Origin: Pelagophyceae sp. CCMP2097
Taxonomy: Eukaryota > Sar > Pelagophyceae
Length of the DNA stretch: 16,293 bases
NCBI GenBank assembly: GCA_026770575.1
Contig: MU657171.1
Location: 28,768 to 45,060, forward strand
Direction of reading: 5' to 3'
This document shows, piece after piece, positions 8,798 to 16,092 of this stretch; positions within the stretch are counted from its first letter, which is position 1, and every line of letters starts with the position of its first letter. The notes below the pieces were generated by a model. That model ran no database searches. It saw only the letters and a program-made list of their open reading frames with translations, and was not told the DNA's origin. The translations under genes and the position numbers were made by a program.

Positions 8798-11531
8798 ATG
8801 GCGGAGGAGCTCAATGCGAACACGATCACGGAGGTGACGGCGGGCGCCCTCGAGGAGCGCTGCGCTTGGCTGACCAAGGCGCTGTCTCAGAAAGGCTACA
8901 AGGCGAATGGAAAGTGCGTCTCCTTCTTGCTATGCACTCCACCGAGGCTGTCCGCCTCTGCGCGGCCTCCAGCGCCGCTGTAGGTGCCCAAAGTGCAAGA
9001 AGGAGATTAATTGGTATCGGGGCAAGCGGCGGCACAAAGATAATTGCGTCGTCTTCTCGTGCAAGGACCTCAAGCTCAAGGACCCAGAGGTCCATTTCAG
9101 CAAGGAGCTCTCAGTCGTCTTGATGGAGATGGACCGCCGCGCCGAAGAGGGCGGCGGCGACGGCGCGTTCAACGATTCGGGCCCGCCCGAGGAGCGCATG
9201 GCCGCGCTGGGCGCGGAGCTGCGCGGCCTGGGATACGCCGACGGCCGCAAGTGCCCAAAGTGCAGCCGGACCATCAAGATCTCGCCCTTTAAGCTGAAAG
9301 GCGAGTGGTGCAACATCCAGAGCTGCATCGCGGCGAAGAAGCACTCGCCCGAGCTCCGCCTCGCCGCCCAGCTCAACCACCTCCTCTCGCAGTCGCACCG
9401 CGGTAACCGCGACTTTGACGAAAAGCCGGTAGCCGCGCCTGTGGCGCCCGAGGTTGAAACGGCGTCGAACATCGTCTTTAGTTCGACTGAGTTGGCTGAA
9501 ACGGACGACGTGGCCGTCTGCCTTACCGTCCGCTTCAACGGCGGGCAGTGCCTGAATCCGCTGCCGCCGGGATCGCCCTTTGGCCGCTGCTGCAGCCAGC
9601 GCTGCAAACTCGCAGAGGTGGACCGCGGGGCAAAGGCAGAAAAGGTCCTCGACGACGCCCGCGAGGACGCCCTCCACCCCGGCGCCAAGCCCGCCGCCAA
9701 GGCGCCGTCGGCGCGGCCCACGCCGTCGCTCTCCAAGTTCCTCTTCGACTGCAAGAAGAAGGACGACGACCCCGACGACGACGAGGACGAGGTCGAGGTC
9801 GACGACGCGGCCACTTTGCTCGAAAACCTCGTGGGCGAAGTCCGCCGCGCAATCGTCTTCGCGGAGACGCGCACTCCCCGCATGGAGGAGGCGCGCGCGC
9901 GCGGCGACGTGGACAAGTGGTTCGAGAGCTTTCCCTCTCTTGTGCAACCCTCCGAGTCGGACTCGGAGGGCACGCGCATGCTCTCAGCCATAAAGCATGA
10001 GGCAAAGGGCGTCAAGGGCTTCGTCATCAAGCACCTGCCCGAACTCATACCCCCCGCCGCGCCCAAGCCGGCGGGGCCCTTTTTCGAGGCAAAGGCGAAA
10101 AAAACAAAGCAAAAGGCCGAAGCGCCCGCCCCGGCGCCCAAGGCCCCCGCCGCACCCGTCGCGCCCAGGGCCGCCGCACCCGTCGCGCCCAGGGCCGCCG
10201 CACCCACCGCGCCCAGGGCCGCCGCCGCGCCCGCCGCGCCCAAGGTCACCCGCGCCGGCAGGCCCGAGGCATCGGCGCCGGCCGCGGCGAAGTCCGGCGG
10301 CGTGTCCATGTCCAACTGCCGCTACGAGATGAGGCAGTCTACTTTGGGCAACGCGCGGCGGCACGACGACGCGCACATGGACTTTCGGCCGATCTTGGCG
10401 CATTATTCCTTTGACGATTGTTGGGATTTCTACTTTGCCGCGCTGCACGCGGTCAAGTGCGCCTTTGATTCGAATTTCGGCCAAATGGACATTCAAGAGG
10501 CGGGTAAGGTCTTCGCGGACCGCCTCCGCGGCGCGGACCGGCCCCGGGGCGACGATTCGATCAACGAGATTGACGTCCGGCGCGAGTTGTGGTTGTTTGC
10601 TCGGTACAAACACGTCAAAACGTTCAACAATTCGGTCACCGCAGTCCTGGAACCAGACGTCGCCTTCTTCGCCTTTCGGGTCTACAACCTCGACATCAAC
10701 TGGACGTGCACAAAGTGCAAGAACTCCAACTTTCGCAAAAGGGATGCATGCCACAAGTGCAAGTCGAGCCGCGACGACGCCGCAAAGCTGAACAAGTTGG
10801 ATCCACGCTACTTCAGCGGATGGGACGCCCAGGTAACCCAGGAGCCGGAGGCGGAGGCGCCGCCCGGCACTAGACGCCTGCCGCCGCCGCAGGCCGCGCC
10901 GCCGCCCGTGCAACCGTACAGTGCCGCGCCCCTCTACGGGGCCCCTCTCTACGGCAGCGCGCCGTTGGCGCAGCGCGACTTTGCGAGTCAACCCCGCGAC
11001 TATGCACGGCAGCCGGACGCCGAGGACGAGGTGCTTCGCCACGTCTTGCTGCAGTCGCAGCTCACCGCGCATCACCAGCCGCCGCCGAACGACGAAGAAG
11101 ATGAGATGATGCGCCAAGTCCTCGCCGCGTCCCAGGCGTCGTACACCCAGGAGAACGAGCAGCGCTACGCCTCGTGGCGCGCAGAGGCGCCGATACCCGG
11201 GGCGCCGCGAGAGCCCGAGGCCCAGTGGCAGTCGGACGACGGCTGGCCCGCGGCGCCGGCGGCCACAGAGGCCGAGACGTGGTCCGGCTACGAGCAGGCG
11301 GCCGCGCCCGCGCCGGCTGCCGCGCCGTCCGCGCCGGCGGCGCCGTCAGACGGCGACACACTGGCGTCCTTCCTGGGGGCGATCGGGCTGGCGCATCATC
11401 TACAGCGCTTTATCTCCGAAGAGATCGACTCCGTCGAGATCCTGCGCATGCTGAGCCCCGAGGACCTCGCCGACCTCGGCCTCACCGTCGGCGCGCGCCG
11501 CAAGATCGAAAACGCACTTCGGAGCGTCTAG
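8798..11531 (+). CDS. Multidomain protein: duplicated Cys modules, RanBP2-type zinc finger, UIM-like motifs, SAM domain
   Basis: This gene has two exons, 8798-8913 and 8984-11531, with a 70-nt intron (donor GTGCGT, acceptor TGTAG) that restores Cys-Pro-Lys-Cys at the junction; the product has 887 residues. Regions in order: a Cys module CPKC...DNCVVFSC (about 40-66), a related module CPKC...WCNIQSC (about 127-155), a third Cys cluster (about 195-225), an acidic run (about 296-315), Ala/Pro repeats (about 426-450), and a conserved-looking uncharacterised region (about 478-608). Then come a RanBP2-type finger WTCTKCKNSNF...CHKC (about 610-637), two UIM-like motifs (EDEVLRHVLLQSQ at about 719, EDEMMRQVLAASQ at about 743), and a C-terminal SAM domain (828-887). 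RanBP2 fingers bind ubiquitin or RNA, UIMs bind ubiquitin, and SAM domains oligomerise. A ubiquitin-linked scaffold is inferred; I do not recognise the whole protein. Confidence 0.8.
10147..10218 (+). repeat. 24-nt coding repeat, three copies
   Basis: Three in-frame 24-nt units lie at 10147-10170, 10171-10194 and 10195-10218, the first two identical, followed by a degenerate copy. They encode Ala-Pro-Val-Ala-Pro-Arg-Ala-Ala-type octapeptides in a disordered linker of the SAM protein. Copy number is likely to vary between strains. Confidence 0.85.
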
Positions 11532-11781
11532 AGGCAAAGAACATAAGAGCCCGCGTAGACCACCGCAGCCCAAAGTATCTCAAACACATACAGCAACACC
11601 GGGCGGCGCTCCGTCGTCAATCTGGGGGGCCGGGTGCAGTGCCCGACTCGAGGCCGGGCTTCTGGGGAGCCGCAGATCCCGGCGTACCGTATCGAGCCCA
11701 GGGCAGCGTAACCCACCCCGTGATCTCTCGGCGGGCCCGTTCGAGACAAGATGCCCCGGAGTCACGTTTCCATAACGTCGA
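11532..11781. other. Convergent 3' gap, no gene supported
   Basis: This 250-bp gap separates the SAM gene stop from the SufE-BolA stop and must hold both 3' ends. No AATAAA, tRNA or family-like reading frame is seen. A minus-strand frame at 11528-11749 ends in a hydrophobic stretch but has no other support. Confidence 0.55.
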
Positions 11782-12796
11782 TCATCTCTCCTCTGGCGTC
11801 AGCGCGAGGATGCGGAAGGACTCGCAGCGCGGAATGAGGTCCGCGAGCAGAGTCTCGATGACGCGCTGGCGCATCTCCACCTCGAAGCCATCGAAGCTCG
11901 CCGTGACGATGGTGAGCTTGAAGTCTGTCTCCGCGCCCCCGGACTCGTCGACCTAAGCAGCGTGACGTCTCGGAAGGGCCACCCAAACGAGGCGCGCTTA
12001 CGAGTTCCAGAGCCTCTGGCTTGAGGCAGGCTAAAATCTCGAGCATCGCCGCCGCGAGCTTGCCCTGGCCGCCGGCGTCGTCGGCGGCGGGCGCGTCGAG
12101 GAGTGCCTGGGCCTTTTTTTGCATCACGGCGAGCATATTCACAAAACCATTGTTGCGGCCCGGCCTGCGAAGACGTTCAGGCGCGGCCAGCGTCGCATCG
12201 GGTGGCTCACGTCAGGCTCGCCGCGATGCCGGCGTCGCGGATAAAGTCAGGCTTGACCTAACGTCGTCGCTGATCGCGAGTCGTCGCCGCGTCGCGCCTC
12301 GCTCGACGGCGCAGCGCGCGGCTCGGCGCACCTCGCCGATCTGCGCGGGCGTCGCGCCGGAGAGGCCCTTGACGAGCATTGTGAGGAGGCCCTTTGTGAG
12401 CTGGCCGTCAGAGTCGCCCGTGTAGTAGACCTTGCCGTCGTCTAAAGTCGCGGCCACGTGCACCGTCGAGAGGCAGCCGGGCACCTACGAGGGGCGTCGG
12501 GGGCCGCCGCGGTCCGGCGGGGGGCGCGCCTTGTTCTCCGGGGTCTTGAGCGCGTCTGCGATCGGGTCGCAGTCGCCGGCCATGAACAAAAGCTGCTTGT
12601 ACCGGTACTTGTCGTCTGGCAGCGACGCCAGCGACTCGACGATGGCGCGGAGCGGCGCGGGCAGCGCGTCGAGCGACGCCGCCGCCGCCCGCGGCGCCGC
12701 GCCCGTGCGAGACGGCCGCCGTCGCGCGTGCGACCCGGGGGAAAAGCCGGCGCACAAGCCCGCCTGCAGCACGAGAGCGACAAACGCCGAGAGCAT
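11782..12796 (-). CDS. Plastid-targeted SufE-BolA fusion (SUFE1-like), 5 exons
   Basis: SufE accepts sulfur from the cysteine desulfurase SufS and stimulates it for Fe-S cluster assembly; plant SUFE1 likewise carries a C-terminal BolA domain. Exons (high to low): 12530-12796, 12332-12484, 12211-12257, 12002-12164, 11782-11952; introns are 45, 74, 46 and 49 nt. They total 801 nt, or 266 residues. A signal peptide (MLSAFVALVLQAGLCAG) precedes Phe18-Ser-Pro and a basic Ala/Arg-rich transit stretch, indicating import into a secondary plastid; this decides the start at 12796 over an in-frame upstream codon. The SufE domain (about 40-185) has KYRYKQLLFMAG and VPGCLS with the sulfur-accepting Cys93, then GRNNGF. 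The BolA domain (about 190-266) has VDESGG, ETDFKLTIV and RQRVIETLL. The first intron has a GC donor. The usual late BolA His appears replaced (ESFRILAL). Confidence 0.93.
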
Positions 12797-13092
12797 CGTC
12801 CCGTTTGGACGGCGTCCGACCGCGCGCGCCGACGAAGGAAAATTTCGACAGCAACTTGAGTCAAGTCCTCGGTTTTTAACACTTCTCCGAAAAACCTTCT
12901 CTGAAAACCCTTTTTCTGAACTACACGCCCTCATCAGCGGAATTCACGACCGCCGCGCCGGTCCTCGCGACGAGGCACCCGGGCACGCCGATGGCTGCTT
13001 GGGCCGATCGGCGAGCTTCAACGTCGCGGGCGACCGCACGAGGCGCCGCGTGGGCTATACCGGGAGCGCGCGAGCGCGGAGCCGCGGCTGCG
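12797..13092. promoter_or_regulatory. Divergent promoter (SufE-BolA / Cys-rich gene)
   Basis: This 296-bp gap includes CTTGAGTCAAG (12855-12865), a perfect palindrome around the bZIP/AP-1-type site TGAGTCA, about 60 bp upstream of the SufE-BolA start. Next to it are three tandem 13-14-nt units, CTTCTCCGAAAAAC, CTTCTCTGAAAACC and CTTTTTCTGAACT (12882-12922). A weak TATA-like CTATACC lies near 13054, about 35 bp before the Cys-rich gene start. The motifs are visible; their use is inferred. Confidence 0.4.
12882..12922. repeat. Three tandem imperfect CTTCTC-GAAAA units
   Basis: Copies lie at 12882-12895, 12896-12909 and 12910-12922, each a pyrimidine block followed by (C/T)GAA. They are head to tail inside the divergent promoter and may be multiple binding sites for one factor. 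Confidence 0.7.
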
Positions 13093-13793
13093 ATGGCGTC
13101 GCTACGCCGGCCGCGGCGGCGCGTGCTGGCGGCGCTGCTGGCGGCTGGACTGGCGGCTAGTGTCGGTGCGTACCCTCGGCTCCGGTGCGACCCGACGAGC
13201 GAGGCCGAGTCGGAGTGCTCGGCCTGCCCGCGCGGGTCGTACCGGCCGCGCGGGTCGCGGCGCGCCGAGTGCGTCGCGTGCCCGCGCGGCCGCTACGGTT
13301 CGACGGTGGGCCTGGAGACGGCGCAGTGCACGGCTCACTGCCCCGCCGGCAAATTTAATGATCTCGTCGGCGCGCAGACCCCAGAGGACTGCAAATTCTG
13401 TGCGTCCCGCAACCTCCGCGCAGCCGCGCCCCAAAAGACCCGCGCGAGGACGTTTCTGACCCGCTAGGCCCGCCGGGGCGGTACGGTGTGGACGCGGGCC
13501 TCAACCTGGGCCTGACGACGGCCAAGTGCAGCGGGTCGTGCCCGGCCGGCAAGTACTCGTCCGTGTTCGGCCTGACGACGGCGCTGGCCTGCGTGCCGTG
13601 CCCCGCCGCGTACCGCGGCTGGCAGTGCAGCGAGATCGTCAAAGTGCGCAAGGGCTTCTTCGACTCGACGAATGACGGAAGGATCGACGAGCGCGCGCAC
13701 GCCTACATCCGGGACAACGAAGACATTCCTCAGGGAGAGAGCCCGCTCGAGTTCAAGAAGCTCAACCCGCCGCTCAGAAACGCAAACGAGTGA
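13093..13793 (+). CDS. Secreted cysteine-rich protein with GCC2/GCC3 (ephrin-receptor-like) repeats
   Basis: This gene has two exons, 13093-13399 and 13468-13793, with a 68-nt intron (GTGCGT donor, CTGAC branch-like site, CTAG acceptor); the product has 210 residues. The start at 13093 gives a basic N-terminus and hydrophobic signal peptide (MASLRRPRRRVLAALLAAGLAASVGA). Four to five repeats follow, of the form Cys-Pro-(Arg/Ala/Pro)-Gly-(Arg/Lys/Ser)-Tyr/Phe...Cys-x2-3-Cys. Splicing makes CKFCPPGRYG, continuous with the repeat pattern. Such repeats occur in extracellular parts of receptors and adhesion proteins. There is no membrane segment or kinase; the C-terminus is a charged tail of about 55 residues. 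It could be a secreted binding protein or a shortened relative of a larger receptor. It is divergent from SufE-BolA and convergent with the acyltransferase (51-bp gap). An in-frame ATG at 12991 is possible but would bury the signal peptide. Confidence 0.8.
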
Positions 13794-13821
13794 CGCAGTG
13801 TGCATGTTGTTGTATTACAAT

Positions 13822-13827
13822 TTTATT
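13822..13827 (-). terminator. AATAAA poly(A) signal for the acyltransferase gene
   Basis: AATAAA reads on the minus strand 17 nt past the acyltransferase stop codon. The 51-bp gap (13794-13844) is AT-rich, so the two convergent transcripts probably overlap at their 3' ends. Confidence 0.5.
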
Positions 13828-13844
13828 GTGCCTCGAGCCCTCGG

Positions 13845-15344
13845 TCAGGCCACGCCGGCGGCGTTCACGGGCAGCGAGTCGAGGCGGACGAGGAGCGGCT
13901 TGTCTGGTTTGTCGGCGTGTGGCGCCCTGACGACGGCGCCGCCGCCCGCGGGCTCGAGAGTCGACGGCGCTGCCGGGGGCGGCGAAGGCGGCGGCTTTGG
14001 TTGGATCTTCCTCGCCGGCCGGAGCCACTTGCGCGCGGGCTCCTCGACGCCGTAGAACATAACTACAGACGCCAAGACCGCGATGACGAAGAGGATCGGC
14101 GCCGCCTCGCCGGGGAGCTGGCCGCGCTTGGCGTGCAGGACGACGTAGGCGTATCTGTAGATGACGTCGTGCGTCAGGTAAAGCGACATGGACACGCGCC
14201 CGAGCCACTGCAGCGTCGGCCGCATGCAGAATTTGGAGACGCGCGACCGCCGTTGGTCGAGCGTCATGGCGAACAAGCACGTGCACTGCAAAAAGCAGAG
14301 GCCCGGGATTAGGAGGTCTCTGCGCGTCGCCACCGTCACCCGCTGACGCAGGCGGTCCGACGTCCCGCCGCCGAGATGGAAGAGGCTCAAAATCGTCGCC
14401 GTGACCTGGCTCCCGACCCAGAGCGCCGCCGACGCGTCGGAGACGCGCGCCCACGCGTCGGCGTCGCCGGCGAGCAGCGGCATCGAGGCCGCGCAGAGCG
14501 TCGTCGGCGAGATCCACGTCAGCGGCGCGGGCCAGTGCACCACGTCGTCGGCGCCGAGGCGCGCGTGCCAGACGCCCGCCGCGACGCCCATGAAGAAGAC
14601 TGCGAAGCGCGAGTAGGGCGATTGGTAGGCGAGGTAGAAGACGGGGGTGTCGACTCTTTCTAAATCGTACGTAAACGCGAGGATGCTGAGGTAGGCCGCG
14701 GCCTGCAGCCAAAACGCCCAGACGACGGCTCTGCGCAGCCACTCCGTGGGCCACTTTTGCACGCGCGGCAGCAGGAAGGGCAGCATGAACCAGAAGATTA
14801 CCAGCGTGCCGACGGTCCAGGCCGGGTCGTTGACGGCCTTGAAGTAGCGCGGCACGAACCCGCCGTCGACCGTGTTGAGGAAGAGCGCTTGGATCGCGAG
14901 GCGCACGGCGACAAAAACCAGCGGCGGCGGCGCGACGCCGGCGGAGACGTACCAGAGCGGCACGCACGCCGCCGTGGTGACGTAGTGCACGGGCGCCACG
15001 CGCGCGAGGCGCGCGACGTAAAACGCCAGAGTGCTCTTCCCGGCGCGCTTCTCCGGCGCCGGCTGCGGCGGTGGCGGCGGAAAAGCGGCCTCGAGGGCCG
15101 ACGCCGCCGCCGCCTCCGAGTCGGCGTTGGGCTTGCTGTCGCGGTAGCTGCCTCGCGCGTCGATGGCGGCGAGCGTGAACCCCGAGAGGATGAAGAACGG
15201 CGTGACGCTGGACTCGGCGCAGCCGATCTGGCCTTGCCACGTCGTCTTCTCGAGGAGGTGGAAGAGCGTCACGTGGAGCGCGAGGATGCCACGGATGCCG
15301 CCGTGCGCGTCCAGGTCCAGCGAAACGACGGCCTTGCGCGCCAT
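13845..15344 (-). CDS. Acyltransferase-3 (OafA/NRF-6-like) membrane protein
   Basis: This is an integral membrane acyltransferase of the Acyl_transf_3 family, which moves acetyl or other acyl groups to sugars or lipids; the acceptor is unknown. It is a single exon of 499 residues. The N-terminus has the family signature GGIRGILALHVTLFHLL (15-31) with the conserved Arg and His, then TPFFILSGFTLA (48-59). A YVARLARVAPVHYV segment matches the R-x-x-R-x-x-P motif after an Ala/Pro-rich cytosolic loop. About ten to twelve hydrophobic helices follow. SMSLYLTHDVI and the closing YGVEEPARKWLRP are the expected C-terminal elements. The tail is Pro/Ala-rich and basic. The start at 15344 places the signature at the very N-terminus, as usual. 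A CCAAT box lies about 85 bp upstream and AATAAA 17 nt after the stop. Confidence 0.9.
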   Translation of the reverse strand: MARKAVVSLDLDAHGGIRGILALHVTLFHLLEKTTWQGQIGCAESSVTPFFILSGFTLAAIDARGSYRDSKPNADSEAAAASALEAAFPPPPPQPAPEKRAGKSTLAFYVARLARVAPVHYVTTAACVPLWYVSAGVAPPPLVFVAVRLAIQALFLNTVDGGFVPRYFKAVNDPAWTVGTLVIFWFMLPFLLPRVQKWPTEWLRRAVVWAFWLQAAAYLSILAFTYDLERVDTPVFYLAYQSPYSRFAVFFMGVAAGVWHARLGADDVVHWPAPLTWISPTTLCAASMPLLAGDADAWARVSDASAALWVGSQVTATILSLFHLGGGTSDRLRQRVTVATRRDLLIPGLCFLQCTCLFAMTLDQRRSRVSKFCMRPTLQWLGRVSMSLYLTHDVIYRYAYVVLHAKRGQLPGEAAPILFVIAVLASVVMFYGVEEPARKWLRPARKIQPKPPPSPPPAAPSTLEPAGGGAVVRAPHADKPDKPLLVRLDSLPVNAAGVA

Positions 15345-15427
15345 TGCCGCCGGCGCCGCACCCGCGGGGGCGACGGCGGAAAAAAAGGGAGCGGGGTTCG
15401 ATGACGCGCGGCCGCGGGCGCTAACAC

Positions 15428-15434
15428 TGATTGG
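15428..15434 (-). promoter_or_regulatory. CCAAT box of the acyltransferase gene
   Basis: CCAATCA reads on the minus strand 84-90 bp before the acyltransferase start, the common distance for an NF-Y-bound CCAAT box. It is a short motif and so only suggestive. Confidence 0.4.
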
Positions 15435-15558
15435 GATGACGGAAAGAGCCTAAAGAAGATCCAGGGTGCAGTTAACTGGCACGACTTGAAGAAACCCGTT
15501 TGAAGCTTGTTTTGTCAAAATTTCACGAGCAAATAATAGAGACTTCAGCTCAATAGTC

Positions 15559-15564
15559 TATAAA
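15559..15564 (+). promoter_or_regulatory. TATA box (TATAAA)
   Basis: CTATAAATG lies in AT-rich DNA followed by paired TACATGTA palindromes (15586-15593, 15604-15611). It precedes a short frame at 15589-15801 by about 25-45 bp. Confidence 0.35.
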
Positions 15565-15588
15565 TGTAGGCGAACAATTCCGAAATAC

Positions 15589-15801
15589 ATGTATCCAAAA
15601 GTATACATGTACAAGGGAAGGGGGGTTCAATATGAAACGGATTCCACTCAGATACAAATTTCTCGGGCTACAAACGAGGTATGGGGCCACTTTTGGTCGC
15701 TACGGCGCGGGCTGGTGGCGGCGCGGTCCCCGACGAAGGAAGTTTGTTTACGGGCTCGATCCGCCGACCGTGAAGCCGCTTTCAAGAATAAAACGGTGTA
15801 A
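15589..15801 (+). CDS. Possible small unknown protein (70 codons)
   Basis: This frame starts MYPKVYMYKGRGVQYE and ends at a TAA at 15799-15801. It has no recognised domain, signal peptide or membrane segment. In its favour, TATAAA lies just upstream and AATAAA (15787-15792) overlaps its end. Against it, the TATA box is so close that transcription would begin near or inside the first codons (a second in-frame ATG is at 15607), and codon use is unlike the strongly GC-ending neighbours. It could be an exon of a larger gene, a lineage-specific small protein, or noncoding. Confidence 0.2.
   Translation: MYPKVYMYKGRGVQYETDSTQIQISRATNEVWGHFWSLRRGLVAARSPTKEVCLRARSADREAAFKNKTV
15787..15792 (+). terminator. 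AATAAA poly(A)-signal-like hexamer
   Basis: AATAAA falls in the last codons of the 15589-15801 frame and is followed by a small hairpin-like GGTGT...ACACC. It may be an isolated chance hexamer in AT-rich DNA. Confidence 0.25.
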
Positions 15802-15852
15802 AACTTGACACCATTTCCGCGTAATTGCGGATTTGCATGGGCGTTTTAAGTG

Positions 15853-15887
15853 AAATGGAGCCCATAACTTACAAAATGGAGCCCATA
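15853..15887. repeat. Direct repeat AAATGGAGCCCATA, period 21
   Basis: Identical 14-mers lie at 15853-15866 and 15874-15887. Each contains ATGG-AGC-CCAT, a small inverted repeat, and the heptamer GCCCATA also found in the element ahead of the SAM gene (8738-8744). Confidence 0.85.
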
Positions 15888-15936
15888 GCCTAAATTTTGG
15901 GTGAAATCCCTCACCTCCAGGGGACACTAGGTCGGA

Positions 15937-16092
15937 CTCTGGCGATGCCAGGGCCTACAGCCGGCCCCAACGAAGCGGCAGGGAGGCTGACACAAGACGA
16001 TAACAATGGAGAACCACCTCAAACCAGCTTTTGGCGACGCTGAAATCGAGATTGCGCGCGGGATACGCGAAAAACGGGAAGTGTCAGCCTCC
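15937..16092. repeat. Structured region closed by a 12-bp inverted repeat
   Basis: GGAGGCTGACAC (15982-15993) is perfectly complementary to GTGTCAGCCTCC (16081-16092), enclosing 87 nt. Just upstream, CTGGC-GAT-GCCAG (15939-15951, extendable by a G-U and a C-G pair) and GGGCC...GGCCC (15951-15955 with 15963-15967) form competing hairpins. It could be a small nonautonomous element with terminal inverted repeats or a structured RNA. No clear target-site duplication is seen. Confidence 0.5.

Noticed and set aside
9984..11117. Long minus-strand open frame of 377 codons.
   Set aside because: It is antisense to the SAM/zinc-finger gene. High GC with GC-ending codons suppresses stops on the opposite strand, and no family motif is seen.
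11528..11749. Minus-strand frame with a hydrophobic C-terminus in the convergent gap.
   Set aside because: It overlaps the SAM gene stop, has no recognisable family, and occupies DNA expected to be 3' untranslated.
13774..15240. Second minus-strand frame of 488 codons overlapping the acyltransferase.
   Set aside because: It is Arg/Ala/Pro-rich, in another frame of the same strand, while the acyltransferase frame has all expected membrane and catalytic motifs.
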